This document shows, one piece after another, positions 39,891-52,891 of a DNA stretch of 64,000 bases (position 1 is its first letter; the number at the start of each line of letters is the position of its first letter). The notes under the pieces were generated by a model that searched no databases, was not told the DNA's origin, and saw only the letters and a list, made by a program, of their open reading frames with translations. The position numbers were made by a program, and so were the translations under genes. This DNA comes from Cryptomeria japonica (taxonomy: Eukaryota; Streptophyta; Pinopsida; Cupressales; Cupressaceae), in contig NC_081411.1 of assembly GCF_030272615.1 (NCBI RefSeq), positions 214,183,654-214,247,653 of the forward strand, read 5' to 3'.

Positions 39891-42420
39891 TATTCATTCT
39901 TCTGGACGAGATAATTATAATAGGGTATATGAGCACGAACAATTCGAGATTCTACTCCGTAGCTCCCTCGGGCTGGGTGGCCTTCTCTTAAAAAGTATTC
40001 CAACCATATTTGGACTATGAAAACCTTCCAATAATGCCTAAGGAGGTCATATTGTCTTAACCAAACGATGGATTTCATAGAAGGGTTCGCCAGGGATTAT
40101 TCTGTAGACGTGGTGGAACGGGAAGAGAAGGGCGAGGGAATTGCTGGAAAATTGAAGAGCAAACAATGCGGCAAGAGGAGCTACTCACTCAGTAACCCAT
40201 CACTGCTAAATGATTGGTATTATAAATTAGCAATTAGGAGTCGCAACTTTTTTTTTTCAACAAAATGCTGATAGGTTTACATTTTCAAATGTGAAATAAA
40301 AAATTTAATGTTTTGGTATGGAAGTCAAATTGTAAATATTGTATAGAAATAACTTCTGTAAGGTGTACATTTACTCTTTCTTATAAATAACTTCAAAATA
40401 AAATATACCAAAAAAAAATTATTTAAATTATGTGTGATTATTTTTTATATTATGCATTCCATTGAAAAGACAATTTTTGATAGTGTAGTTTTCTTCACAA
40501 TTTACATAGAATGTAAAAGTTTGTATTTTCAAATAATATGAAGTAGTTATAACCAATATCTAATTATAATGTTTATGTCTTGAATTGCACACTTTTAAGC
40601 TACGTGTGCAAGAGGGAAGCCCTGGTTATATTGTCATTTATTTTGCAAAACAATATCTATAGTTTTTGTTATTTTATATGATAAGTTTTAATCATATCTT
40701 TGATCTAATGATGAAATTAGTCATGCAAATGATTAATGTGACACGTCCAAAATTCAACCATCTAATAAGTCTCACATTGACTATGAACCTATCCCTCTTA
40801 ATAAAAAAAATATCCAAGACCTTTCGCTAAAAGAAATTCTCTTTTGTACAAACATTTTTTTAGCTTGTAGTGATGGAGTCTTTTATCTTAAATAAAAAAA
40901 ATTCTTTTTACTTCTACCTTCCAATTCAAAATACCAGAAAGCTTATTCACTTCATAGAGAAGCCCCCAAGAGAAAAAGAAGTTACATGCAACACCACCTA
41001 CTCACAACTTGAGAACAATAAAATTCATTTGGGAAAGTCTAAATCAAATAAATTAATTCTCTTTTTAAATGTCACAAAAAACTCATCTTAAATGAGAGTC
41101 TTGTAACTCTTAATATGACGCAAAGAATTCCTTCACACAATGATGTGTCTCTCGTCTTCTTCAATCCAATCTTTTAAGAAAAAGATGGAATTTCATTCTC
41201 TTGAAAAAACATTAATCTATATTTATCTAAAGAATGGAATGCACTTTAACTTTTTTCATATAAGATTGCATATAAGCTTTGACCATAATGTCTCATCATA
41301 ACCATCACTACTTCCTAATCATAAATAATACAATTTTTTGATTAAGCAGAAACAAAACATGAAAAAAATCCTTAATAGAGTGAAAACCTAAGTAAAAACA
41401 AATACATCAATAAAAAGAAAAAAAGAAAACAAATTAATTGAAGATTTTACTTGATTGTTTAGTAAATAGATATCATAGACTTTGTATAACTCTCTCTGAC
41501 TCAAAGCAACACAAGCACTAGTGCTTAATACAACAATTGATATCTAGTTATCCTAATTCTTTAGAAGATTGTGATCAATCCAAAAAGATCTTTTTATGGT
41601 GTACATGTATTGACTAAAATGAGTTCTTACTCATCGTAATCAAATTTGGGCTACTACTATAATCAAACGTTTCCTCGTAAAATATAAAAGTAAATTAGAA
41701 AATTGATCTTATGAAAATTAATCCCAAATGTACACATCGCATATGAAGGTTATCTTGCAAAAGAAATGCTACGTAAAGCAATTGACTGATGCATGTGTAC
41801 TTACTCCCGCAGGACACAATCACTCTACTTTCTGCCTCTAATAGTTGTAACTTTAAAATCAGCATCACCATTATGTTACATGGTTAAATCTTTTCTTTTT
41901 AATTCACCTGCTGCCAAAAAAAAATGTAACTTCGGGTCAAATAAGAAAAGGTATGAAAAAAGTGAAATAAACAAACAACTGAATTATTTGATTTGTGAAT
42001 TATTTAAGCTAGCCCATTTTAAGAGCTTGTTGCTCCCTTAATCAAGCAAGCTAAAAGAAATGCTAAGGGATATCCTGTGTATAAAATTCATATCCACAAG
42101 CAACAATACGCATATATATTTATCAACATAATGAGCGGGCTGGTGCCCAAAGAAAGCGCCCCTAAGGACAACAATACAAAATCTTTGGAAGGATTAGATC
42201 AAATATGCAGATATTTATGCATGCAATCATAACAATCTTATCTGCTAACACTGAAAATATTTGATCGCTAAAAAGAGTTTTTTAATTACCAAAAACTGTT
42301 TATTGGGTTTTTGAGTTCGTGAATGTTGACCTGAAAATGGTTTAATGATAGGTTAAGGTTGTTTTGAGGCATGAAACAGATTTAGTGGCAAATTGTGAAC
42401 TTCGAAGTCCATGATAAAAG
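39891..42420. other. Intergenic, no gene seen
   Basis: AT-rich spacer. Frames at 40068-40271, 40870-41091 and 41793-42041 lack recognisable similarity and look random. Confidence 0.5.
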
Positions 42421-43900
42421 TGAATCCCCTAGAAATTATACTTATGTTAATAAATTTATATTTAAACTTTTATATTTATAGTTATAAAAAATCAGATTAA
42501 AAAGAAAAAATATAAGTTGTTTTCTTTTACATTTTGATTAAAGTTTATTTTAAAATAAGATTTCTAATATTTTTTTAAAATTATTTTTTATTAAATTTAA
42601 TTTTTATTTAAAGTTTATTTTAAATTATAAATTTTATTTAAACAAAATTTATAGTATCAAATATCTTTTATTTTAATTAAGATTTATAACATTTGTCTTA
42701 AAATTTATTTTTGTTAAAGTATATTTTAATTGAAATTTGCTTTACAAATTTTATTTAAATAATTTATTTTTTAGTATAAAAATAAAATAAAATAAAGATA
42801 TACATAAATAAGTATAATAAATTTAATATTAAAATAGATACATAAAAGATTCATAAATAAGGAGAAAATACATAAGTTAATATTTACATTTTATAGTAGG
42901 ATTTTTATTTTTTTTTGGAGTAAATTGAAGTAATATTTTTTTATAATTTTCATATTTAAATTCTCTAGATTTTTTAAATTCAAAATTTAAATAACTATGA
43001 TAATAAATATTGTAAATTGAAATTTTAATTATTGGTTAATAAATAAATAAATATGATGTACATTTGAAATTATTTTTTTAATTTGTCATTGGTACTTTCT
43101 TAAATAATTTAAAGGAAATTATTTGGTATAATATTATTAAATACATATATAGACTGAATATAAATGAATAATGCATGAAGAAAAATTCTATGAAATATGA
43201 TATGCAATATGAATAATGTAATTATATATATAAAGAAAGTTTAAAAAATAAATGATAAATATAAGAGATAATATTAGTTTATTCTCTCAAAATATTTATA
43301 CTCCTACATTTTTTGGAATTTTTTTAGAATAGTAATTCATAAGTTCCATTGTTATATTATCTTGGAAATAAATTTATTACAATTATTATGATAGCATCTG
43401 GAAAGAATTCAATATTTTATTTTTGATAAGAAACTTAAAGTCAATGAATAACTATCATTAGTATACATGGGATGTAAAACTAAGGAAATAATAAGTTTCT
43501 CAAGTGAAAAAAATTAGTTTCTAATAAATATATTGTATATTTTTTAACTATGGGCAAAGATAGATTTAGTTTTTATAATTCATTCATCAAATAAAATCAA
43601 ATTAGATAGAAATATGTAAATGAAGTGGTTCACAAGTTGAGTATCATTTTTAATTAAATTTATTGATGATTCATTTGAATTGAATAATGATCTTTTAATT
43701 TATCAATAGTTATATAATTATTTCATGCTATAATATTTGATTTATTTGTGTGTGTATTAATAAAATAATTATTTGATAAAAATATAAAATTTAATAAGGA
43801 ATATTTTTAACTCGGGGTAATAATTATTTTTACATGTTCACATTTATATTCTACTCAATACTTTTATGAAGGGTATTTTCATCACTATTTCAAATATTTT
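42421..43900. repeat. Extremely AT-rich block
   Basis: Almost only A and T for about 1.5 kb, with recurring TTAAAATTTATTTTT, AAAGTTTATTTTAAA and AATTAAGATTTATAA elements that suggest a degenerate tandem array (42420-42760). No frames. It may be a matrix-attachment-like sequence; this is a guess. Confidence 0.6.
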
Positions 43901-44344
43901 ATGGGGCTTAATGTAATAAAAAAAATCTTAAAGTTCAATCTCTTTGAGACAAGCCACTAAAACCCATAACACTACTTTATATATCACAAGTTGAAGATAA
44001 GTTGTAGAGGGTAGAGTTGTAAAGACACAATTATAAAAAGACACCATCATGCTAAAAGAGACATAATTGCACACAAACATGACCCACATACTTGATGCCA
44101 ACTATATATCCAATGAAATTTAACCTAAAACAAAAATAAAATCATATCAACATTCACAAATAACTCATCTTATTGAACCACATCCTCTCATTTTCTATTC
44201 TATAAATGAAAGAGTGTACCATGCTATTCATGTGGATATTTTTATTTAAAAAAGAGTCTTTAAGACATGCTCATGGAATTGAAAAAAAAGGCAATATCAA
44301 CACGAGCCCCCCAAAAAAACAACTGATTATAGAATGATGCTACA
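43901..44344. other. Spacer, no gene seen
   Basis: No similarity recognised. Confidence 0.4.
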
Positions 44345-44600
44345 CAATAAACCTTTTAATTCTACTACTTACATTAAACACTTACAAGTGCCTCTATATA
44401 GAGGTCTTAGAAAAATCTATAAATTCATTACAATCAAATAACAAATGTATAGACTGAGGTTGGTGGAAGAAAAATGGTGGTGAGAATATTTTGTCTTAAA
44501 TGTTGATGGTTGGAGAAACTTCTAAAATTAATTTCTCCAACTACTCCCTCTTTGTTTTCCTCTGTCTAAATTTGGAAGTTGTGCCTTTATTAGCTTCACA
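44345..44600 (-). repeat. LTR fragment, inverted relative to 49535-49785
   Basis: Matches the reverse complement of 49535-49785: shared pieces include TACTTACATTAAAC, GTGCCTCTATA, GATGGTTGGAGAAACTTCT and AAATTTGGAAGTTGTGCCTTT. A TATA-like TCTATATAGAGG is inside. Confidence 0.7.
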
Positions 44601-44718
44601 TCATACATCACAAAATACCTACAAAAAGACCACAAAATATCTACAAAAAGTTAACAGTGACTCTTCCTAATTGCAAGAAACTTGTTCATCACTTGCACAT
44701 ATGGAGACAAGGGAAAAT

Positions 44719-45482
44719 GTTGGGGTTGTATAGGGGTTTGCCTCAGTTAGGCCTCCATTTTGCCATTCCACCTCCACAGACAACTAGATAGATAGATTCG
44801 ATAAAAGATAAAATGATAAAATGCAAATAGAAACTATACTCCACTTAATGGAAGCAAACCCCTATTGAAAATAGATAAAAATGATATATTGATAGGCTAA
44901 ATGCACCTATATGATACATATATTTAAAGATATGATAGATAAATTGCATGCAATGATAAAAGATAGATAAATGACAAGGCGTGCAGCCAAGCCCCCCTTT
45001 TTGAGATACGAGTGTGATGAAGCTCAAGATATGTTCTTGTTGTTGCAAGACAGTTGCAAGAGCACTATAGATAGAGATAGCTTGATAATGCTTGTAGAGT
45101 ATTAAAGAAAGAATCAAGATAAAGATAAGAGAAACCATAGTGTTCAACATGAAAAATTCCATATTACAAAATTTGAAAATTTGACAACACAAAAAAATGG
45201 AGGAATCTTCTTCAATGAGAAGAATGATTAAGAAGTGTTAATGCAGATAGAAGAGAAAAATATGATTGAGGCAAGTAAAATTCGTAGGATGCTACCGCGT
45301 CGCATGGATGTCTTCGTGTTGCACTAGTATCATGAGCATGACAAGTCGATAGAGTTGGTAAGATTCCAGTCTAGAGTTGACAAAGCGATCTAGGTGGGCA
45401 AAAAGACAAAAGGGGGTACACGACCTCCGATGACATGGAGGAAGGCACCAATTGTACAAGGTGTGATTTTTAACATTACATT
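44719..45482 (-). repeat. Probable 3' LTR of a truncated gypsy element
   Basis: Starts TGTTGGGGTTG and ends ATTACA just before TTTTGTCCCCACTTTAG, whose complement CTAAAGTGGGGACAAAA looks like a polypurine tract. A 100-bp part (45035-45140) recurs at 48270-48370, the remains of the other LTR. Confidence 0.5.
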
Positions 45483-46029
45483 TTGTCCCCACTTTAGCGA
45501 GAATTTCTTTGTTGAGAGATGCAAAGATAAAGTAGAGGAAGATAAAGAAAAGAGTCACAATGGAGAGGAAAAACTTCATTGATTAGACAAGGTTGTCCCA
45601 ACAAGATGAAGTTGAAGTTTGAAACAGATATTGCAAACTGATACATCACAAACACGCTAGCTATAGAGTAACATGTTAGATGAAAAGATAAAGGATAGAT
45701 TAAGATGAATAATAGATAAGATGGCGTAACAAAAATGAACCTCGCTTTGGAGGAAAGCCCCTAGTTATGAAAAGATACAAGATAAGTGGCCGCTGTGATA
45801 TGAGATAAGATATGAGATGCACCAGTATGGATAGAAAAGTGCATTATGCTAGATAGTTTTACAATAGGGTGATGAAGTTTGTGAGATCATGCCAATATGG
45901 ATAACCATATGATAGGGCAATATTTTTTACGACATGGGTAGCGATACGCTAAATTGCCATGCGATTGGGTGATCAAAGAGATTTGATAATTAGTAAATTG
46001 GCCCCTACAAAGGTGAATAAAAAGGATAG

Positions 46030-46157
46030 ATCAAATGGTTTTGACCCCATCTAGGCAAAAAAGATCAAGTTGTTTGGCCCCCACCTAGGAAAAACATGAT
46101 AAAGAAAAAGATCAAGTAGTTTGGCCCCCACCTAGGCAAACATGATAAAGAAAAAGA
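46030..46157 (-). repeat. Tandem 47-bp repeats in the truncated gypsy element
   Basis: Two good units (46064-46110, 46111-46157) and one partial unit (46030-46063) share GTTTGGCCCCCACCTAGG and ATGATAAAGAAAAAGATC. Confidence 0.75.
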
Positions 46158-47782
46158 TGCATAACTTGTAGTTGAATCTATGATCATCTCACTATTCGGG
46201 AGTGGAAAATCATCTTTGAGAGAAGCTTTATTCACATCCTGAAAATTAATACAAATACAGATTCGACCATCTAGTTTTACTAATTGGAACAATGTTCAAG
46301 ATCTAAGGCAAATAGTCAATGGGACAGATAAAAATAACCTTTAAAATCTTTTCTATCTCTGTCTTGACTAATAAAGCCACCTTAGGATTCATCTTTTGAA
46401 TCTTTTGTTTCACAAGTGTAGAATCGGGGCTTAGTACGATATTATGTACCACAATCGACTCATCAATGCCTAGCATTTCTTCATAAGGCCAAGCAAAGAT
46501 ATCCAGGACTCGATGTAGAAGATCAAAATATACTCTAAATTCTTCAGGGGATAAAAACTTACCCACTTCGATGACCTTATGAGGAGTTCTATCACTCATA
46601 ACGACGTCAGAAGTCTATCCACTAAGGAGTGCACTATGGTCTTCTGGATGAAACATGGGTAATTGTTCTTCATTATAAGATAAGGGTGGCCCCCTTATCA
46701 ACAGATTTCCCAAAATACATTTGGGTATTTAAAAAATAAGAGAATAGACGTTTATGATGATAAGGAGGCAATTTAGCATATGCACCTATAAATTCCTTCA
46801 AGGATTCTTTCGAAGGAAAAAGCTCCAAAGAAACTTCATTGGGTGGCATTGCATTATCAATAAGTTCTAGATGAATAAACTTAAGGGGAAGAGGTTCGAC
46901 ATAAATCATGTTAACAACTAACCATGGCTTTGTCCTTCGACCCATATGGCGATATCTTAGTCCAGTATTGTGGTGATGAGGTTTAGCTTCCAAAGAAATT
47001 CAAATACCCTTTTCATTAGGTCCACAACCTTTTCCATCATAACCAAGTTATGATACAAGCTTATATCTAGGACCATAAGTATCGTGCAATTCCTTAAATG
47101 AAGGAGGTTTTGTATAGAAAATGTGGTCAACATGGTAAGCATCATCAACTTTATAGATGCATAGTTATCTTTTGTAGCTAAAGTGCATGATTTCTTAGGA
47201 AACTTCAAGTGGACAAGATCCACCTTGTATTCACCAACATGAGAGTTAGTGAAATCTAAGGAACCCCAATCATCACCCCACCATGCATTTACTTTGGACG
47301 GAGAAGATGATATATTTGAAGATGGTTTGCTAGGAGTAGATTCCAAGGCTTGTACTTCAGGGAGATCTGCTTTTAGGGAGTCTTTTTTTAGAGAATCCTT
47401 CTCCCTAAGTAGTTTCTCCTTCATGAGATCTTTCCTTTTAGGGACTTCTTCCTTCAGAACTCCCTCTCTTTTTCTCTTCCTTTTTAAGGAAGGGCACATA
47501 AGTAGAAGTCGTCACTCAAGAGGATAAGGTGGGCACATAATTTTGAAAAGAAGGCATAACTGAGGCTTGACCAATTACTTCTATTTGACAAATGTGCATA
47601 GCTTCAAGATCAATCTTGATTGTGACAACTTGGTTATTAGTTACAAACTTTACAGATCCATGAAGTGTAAAAGGCACAAGTCCCAAAGCATGAAGCCATG
47701 GTCTACCCAAAAGGAGATTATAAGACAAAGGACCTAGCATCACATGGACAAGGGCTGGAATAGTACTAATTCCAACCTTCAA
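46065..47782 (-). pseudogene. Truncated gypsy pol: protease region to start of reverse transcriptase
   Basis: In coding order: protease tail (47516-47782, LGPLSYNLLLGRPWLHALG), a Lys/Glu-rich linker (46957-47499), a fragment with FPSKESLKEFIGAYAKLPPY (46673-46993), then the RT lead-in FAWPYEEMLGIDESIVVHNI and KQKIQKMNPKVALLVKTEIE (46303-46599). The RT start, CINFQDVNKASLKDDFPLPN (46065-46292), ends abruptly. The rest of RT, RNase H and integrase are gone; a 47-bp repeat occupies the junction. The sequence is related to, but distinct from, the Tat-type polyprotein at 20768-28246. Confidence 0.8.
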
Positions 47783-48600
47783 TAATAGTATGAACTATCC
47801 CTACAACGGTTTTACCACTGTTACCAAATCCTCAAATAAACAAGGAAGAACCTGCCAAGGTGTTTGGATCCACCTTAATTTTTGGTAATAGATCCAAGCT
47901 ACAAAAATTAAGTGCAGAGCCCGTATCAACAAGTGTTCACCTAATATCCACACCATTGGCATAAACAATTATCATTAAAGGATCTACCAAATCTCTCACT
48001 TCTGGAGGCGAGAGTTCATGGGGATATAAAGTGATACTCTAGGAATCAACATGAATATGATCAATCAACTCATTCACATCCACTAGTCTCATAGAAGAAG
48101 GTAGTAAGATCTTTTGCAAGGCTTCCTATAGCATACCTTGATACACTGAAATATTTTGAAGCAAATTCCATAGTGAGCTCTTAACAGGAGCAACTTTAAG
48201 TTGCTCATTAAGATCATAATCACTAGTTTGTGTATATGTTGGTAAAGGTGCTTTAGGAAGACTAGGCTAAGAGGGTTGTTGCAAGATGGTTGCAAGAGTG
48301 TTGTAGATAGAGATAGCTTGATAATGTTTATAGAGTATTCAAGAGAGCAACAAGAGAAAGATAAGAGATCCAAGAGAAATTCCTCATTAGTGGAATCCTT
48401 TCAAATGAGCAAAGAAGAGCTTTTAAGGCTGGAAAGGGGTGCAAAGAGCTATTACGATTGAAAGCGAGCCAAGGGACATGTGTCAGAAGGCATCTAATTA
48501 ACTACTGGATGCAAGATTCCATGAATTCATTGAGATATTAGAACAACGTGCGGATGTCTACATGACGCGCTATCATCTTCTTAAAGATAGGCCCAAATTG
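47783..48600 (-). pseudogene. Upstream part of the truncated gypsy element and 5' LTR remnant
   Basis: 47783-48260 continues the protease/linker region in broken frames. 48270-48370 repeats the LTR segment at 45035-45140 (TAGATAGAGATAGCTTGATAATG). No intact gag is seen. Confidence 0.45.
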
Positions 48601-49339
48601 GGTTTCAGGGAAAACGGGGGCACTTTGTCTTTAGAGCCGATGATGTCAAAATGATGGGATTTTAATCATGGATTTGTCACTAATGCACTAGGTGCCATGT
48701 GTAAGTATCATAAATGAGCTAAGTACAATTTGGGACACTACAATAATCATACATCTTTTACTAAAATAGTAAGTAAGATATCTACATCAGTAGCTACAAT
48801 AGTGTTCTCACCTTTATTTGTGCTAGTTGGCTTCTAATTTTGATCTTTTTGGCTTCACTTCTAGATATGTCTAGAGATTTTCCATACCATTGCAAAGGAT
48901 TAAAACACACCACAAGCCCAACCAGTTCCTCCATATTTGAAGTTTCATCATTTTCACATCCTCCTTAGTATTGCCTTTTGTTAGCTCTTTTTGTTCATCT
49001 CCCTTCATAGTGGTTGTCTCAAGCGCACATGACTTGGACACCCACAACATTGAGGTTTCACCTATCATTTTTTATAGGGATCCGATGTTGTTTCATAGGC
49101 CACAGGTACATACCTCATTGGATACTCATCACAGTGCCAAAACTAATCACCTAGATGAAAATGCCTAAATGCAAAAGGCCCACTAGTAGTAGGAGGAGGA
49201 GGGGGATAAACATAGACATACCTAAAATCTCTACCAAAACCCTTACCAAAAATGCAACCAAAATCTTTGGCATTTTATTCATAAAATTTGGTGATTATGG
49301 TAACTACACTTGAAAAATGATCATTTTTGTAGCATTGCT
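48601..49339. other. Unresolved repeat debris
   Basis: No clear protein. The sequence resembles internal noncoding parts of LTR elements. Confidence 0.35.
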
Positions 49340-49510
49340 GGAATGGGAGATGTCAAGATCAAGATGAAGCAAGGACAAGAACCTTGCTAATATGCCCACT
49401 AAAATTTTGCCAAGAGAAAAGCATGAGCTATGTAAAGACATAGTAGGCCTAGGGGTGAATTGATGACTATAGTTTATTCAAGACCCTTCATTTGCTTCAA
49501 GTGGGAGAAT
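49340..49510 (+). pseudogene. Copia RNase H C-terminus and polypurine tract
   Basis: Plus-strand translation gives ANMPTKILPREKHELCKDIV and GLGVN then stop, the usual C-terminus of a copia RNase H. About 40 bp later GCTTCAAGTGGGAGAATGTT contains the polypurine tract and the start of an LTR. The remainder of this plus-strand copia element is missing. Confidence 0.7.
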
Positions 49511-49790
49511 GTTAAACACGCAATATATGAGTGAAGCAAATAAAGGCACAACTTCCAAATTTGGATTGGAGAAAACAAAGAGGGAGTAGGTGGGAGAAAT
49601 TAATTTCAGAAGTTTCTCCAACCATCAACATTTAAGATGGAAGCTTGCCACTACCATTTTTCTTCCACCGACCTCAATCTATGCATGTATTTTTTTACAA
49701 TAATGAATTTCCAAAGTTTTCTAAAACCCCTATTTATAGAGGCACTTATAATCGTTTAATGTAAGTAATAGAATGAAAAGCTATGGGACA
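49511..49790 (+). repeat. Copia 3' LTR (about 280 bp)
   Basis: Starts TGTTAAACACGC directly after the polypurine tract. It has a TATA-like CCTATTTATAGAGG near 49728. Its right edge is uncertain. Most of it is inverted at 44345-44600. Confidence 0.6.
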
Positions 49791-49950
49791 ACAATTCGAA
49801 TCTATTCCTTTTTACATCTATATCTCTTTACCACTATCTCTCTATCTCTCTCTATCCCTCTCTATCTCTCTATACCCCCTCCAACTATTTCACTCCCTCC
49901 CTCCATATCTATCTATTCAACTATCTCTCCCTTTGTCCTCCTCACCTTCC
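49791..49950. repeat. C/T-rich low-complexity tract
   Basis: Repeated CTCTCTAT and CTATCTCT blocks. Open frames here are artefacts of composition. Confidence 0.7.
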
Positions 49951-50169
49951 ATACTATTGATAGGAACTTAACACATCATATCTCTCGTTAAAAAATTATT
50001 AAAAAATTATGAAAGGGATAAACCTGAACGAATACCAAAATGTAAAGAGGATTTAATATTTATGACATCTCAAAACAAATATTATAGCAAACTTTCATAT
50101 GGCCACATACATATTTTTAGTGGTGATAAGGCATGAACCAAAAATGATCCAATTTTAATTCGAACATTT

Positions 50170-51047
50170 TTAAGCACGAACTTCTTCTATTTCTTCAATC
50201 TCCACCTCAGATTGGCGACCCTTTTGCTCTAAGCGATGTGGTTCCATTGATATACTATCATCTGGTAGTTGAGGAATCTCCTCTTCTGTGGAAAGCATTC
50301 TTGACACGCGCGACGTTGTTGTCCGCAAAAAAGGATCTCTTAGCACGCACCACAGAGCTATTTTGATGCTTCTTATTATACTGCTCAACTCAAAACCTTC
50401 ACAATCCAGTAATTCAGGATGTATCAGCTCATCAAGACGGTCTTCTTTGTATAACCTCCATGACTGCAAACACAAACCAGAAATCAAATAGCATATAGTT
50501 TTGCTTTGGTGGCTAATCAATTTCAAATCAGGTGTGGGTAATCCTGTAACTAGGTGCTTTTACCCGTGTCACAAAGTTCCTGTCGTCGTCGTCATCTGTC
50601 AAATCAGGCGTACGCTTACCAGATACAAGTCGTAACACAAGAATTCCAAAGCTGTAGATGTCCACTTTGTAACTCAGATGCTTGCTAGATATGTATTCCG
50701 GAGCAACGTGACCGTGAGTGTCACTGCCACAGCAGATGAAAATGAATAACTAGTTTGAACATGACCACATCTGACGTTTATATCTAAGGAAAAAAGTCAA
50801 TTTGTTTTTGGCTGTGATATGAGAAATTTAAAACTTACACTATTAACATTCCCAAAAGACGAATCATCAAAAGCTGAAAATTTTGCGAAGCTGAAGTCTG
50901 ACACCTTGGCATTGAAGTTAGCATCGAGAAGAATGTTTTCTAGCTTAATATCTCCGTGTACAGAATACACGTGCTCGTCCGTACCCTCGTGAAGATAAAC
51001 GAGTGCGCTAATTACTCCCATCATAATCTTTACTCTTTTAGGTCAGT
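50170..51047 (-). pseudogene. Kinase C-lobe exons
   Basis: Exon 50839-51047 has the catalytic loop HGDIKLENILLDANF and DFSFAKF, with DFG changed to DFS and HRD to HGD. Exon 50564-50723 has HVAPEYISSKHLSYKVDIYS, the activation-segment end and helix F. Exon 50170-50463 has SIKIALWCVLRDPFLRTTTS and an acidic C-terminus ending EIEEVRA. Splice signals (GTAAGT at 50838, GTAAAA at 50563, TTTGCAG at 50464) are good. The first junction is out of phase by one base. Confidence 0.7.
51043..51047. repeat. Left target-site duplication of the gypsy element in the kinase gene
   Basis: TCAGT; the right copy is CCAGT (56605-56609), one mismatch. Removing the element and one copy restores a DWPKR kinase motif. 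Confidence 0.7.
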
Positions 51048-51530
51048 TGATCCGAATTATGGATTCGGATTGACAATATCTGAGTGATACCCTGCGGTAT
51101 TGTCGATTTGTTTACACAAACAAGGTAAACACATAATTGAAGCAAGCCAAAAAGTAATCCATTCAATTCGAAAATCCAACATATAACAGTTCATGAGATT
51201 CCAAGGGTCACCAAAACCCCTTGAGAATCGAAACTCAACAGTCATATTTGTTTATTACATAATAAAATCCAAAACTATGAAATTTTCAAAAAACTATATC
51301 AAATTTTGTCCTAATTTTGACTAGTCATAACTTTCTACTTAGGGCTCGAAATTGCGAGCTGTTTAATTCATTGGAAAGGTCTCCAAGAGTTGAAGGTGAA
51401 GTCCATTGACCAAAGTTTCAAGGGCTGAAAATGCCCCGAAGGCCTTCAAAAAAACCAATTACTAACATGTAGAAAAAACTAGAAAAAATATGAAAATATT
51501 TTTTTGATATTTCAAAATTGTTTCTGATCA
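51048..51530 (-). repeat. 3' LTR of the kinase-gene gypsy element
   Basis: TGATCCGAATTATGG...TTTCTGATCA. It lacks about 30 bp that are present in the other LTR near 56450-56490. Confidence 0.85.
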
Positions 51531-51548
51531 GTACTTCCCCCTTGAAAA
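51531..51548 (-). other. Polypurine tract
   Basis: On the minus strand this reads TTTTCAAGGGGGAAGTAC, directly before the 3' LTR. Confidence 0.8.
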
Positions 51549-51676
51549 GCAATGGGCCCCATTACATCAACACTCTAGATGAGATGAGGAAAACAGAGTT
51601 GAAGCTGCTCCCGGGTAAACCACTTTCCTTGTTGAGCAATTTGCCTTGGTCGAACCACTTTGTATAGATAGATTTG

Positions 51677-52768
51677 CTATTGTTTAAGTGTTTTCACCAT
51701 GGTGTCCACAATCTGATCACATTGGAATGGAGAAGTTGCATCTGGATTCAATTTTGTAGTGGAAATTGTTTCTACCACATCTGCAACATTTAATAGTGGG
51801 GGAAAATATGGCTTCAAGAGTTCCACATTGAAGATTGGATGAAGACCTTGAAAGGGGGGTAAATTGAGCTCAAAAGTATTAACACAAATTTGTTTGATGA
51901 TTGTGTATGGCCGATAACGCAGAGGACGAAGCTTCCTATTGGCACACTGCAATCGTTCCTTTTGGATATGCAACCACACCTTGTCCCTGACTTGAAAATG
52001 ATGAGGAGTACGATGCTCATCATGTCTCTCCTTATATTTTTTATTGGTATGCTCCAAGATTTCATGAACTTGTTGTGGCAGATGATGAATTCTATCAATG
52101 AACTGTGTTGCCTTATCTTCCTTCTTACCAACACGTGGAACCAGATCAGGTTGAATAAGTGGTATGACAACATCCATGGGTGCAAGTGGTTGATAACCAA
52201 GACAAACCTCAAATGGGTTGTGACCAGTCAAACTATGAATTGCCTTGTTGTAGCTATGCTGAACATATGGAAGATTTTCATCCCATGTGCGGGGATGTTT
52301 TGAGTGATACATGCGTAGGATGTGAAAGATCATTTGATTCACTACCTCTATTTGTCCATCTATTTGTGGATGGAAAGTAGTAGACTTTGTTAATTTTGTG
52401 TCCATCTTCTCCCATAAAGTAGACCATAACTTAGTAAGAAACCTGTTGTCCCTATCTGAAATAATGGTATTCGGCAGACCAAAATGAACACAAATGTGTT
52501 CAAAGAAAAGCTTTACAGTGTCCTCTGCAGAAATTGTCTTTTTACAAGCCACTATTACTGCCATTTTTTAGAACCTATTTTCCACAACATACACACAATC
52601 GTGGCCTCTTTTGGTGGCAGGAAGACCAGACATAAAGTCCATAGAAACTAAATACCAAGGTTTTTCAAGAATAGGAAGTGGCGAATATAGTCCAAGTTTA
52701 TGATTGGCAGGCTTAGCAATAGCACATGCAGTACAAGCTTGAATATATGAAATGACATCATTTCTCAA
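51677..52768 (-). pseudogene. Gypsy integrase
   Basis: 52568-52768 holds part of the zinc region and core start (ACAIAKPANHKLGLYSPLPI, MDFMSGLPATKRGHD with the first catalytic Asp). 51677-52564 holds GLPNTIISDRDNRFLTKLW with the second Asp, then TFHPQIDGQIEVVN with the Glu, then YVQHSYNKAIHSLTGHNPFE and the C-terminal HPIFNVELLKPYFPP. The two frames are offset by one short break at 52565. The catalytic residues remain although the frame is split. Confidence 0.85.
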
Positions 52769-52891
52769 CTTTGGCCAATAAAAATACCTCTAAAGTATAG
52801 CAATAGTCTTACCTATGCCAAAATGACCAACAACCTTACTATATTGAGCTTCCCATATCATCTTTTTGCCATCTGCATTGGGTACACAGAT

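Noticed and set aside
45292-45582. Small frames on both strands near 45.4 kb
   Set aside because: They overlap the end of a probable LTR and the polypurine tract; no similarity.
49773-49991. Ser/Leu/Ile-rich small protein
   Set aside because: Translation of a C/T simple repeat in several frames.
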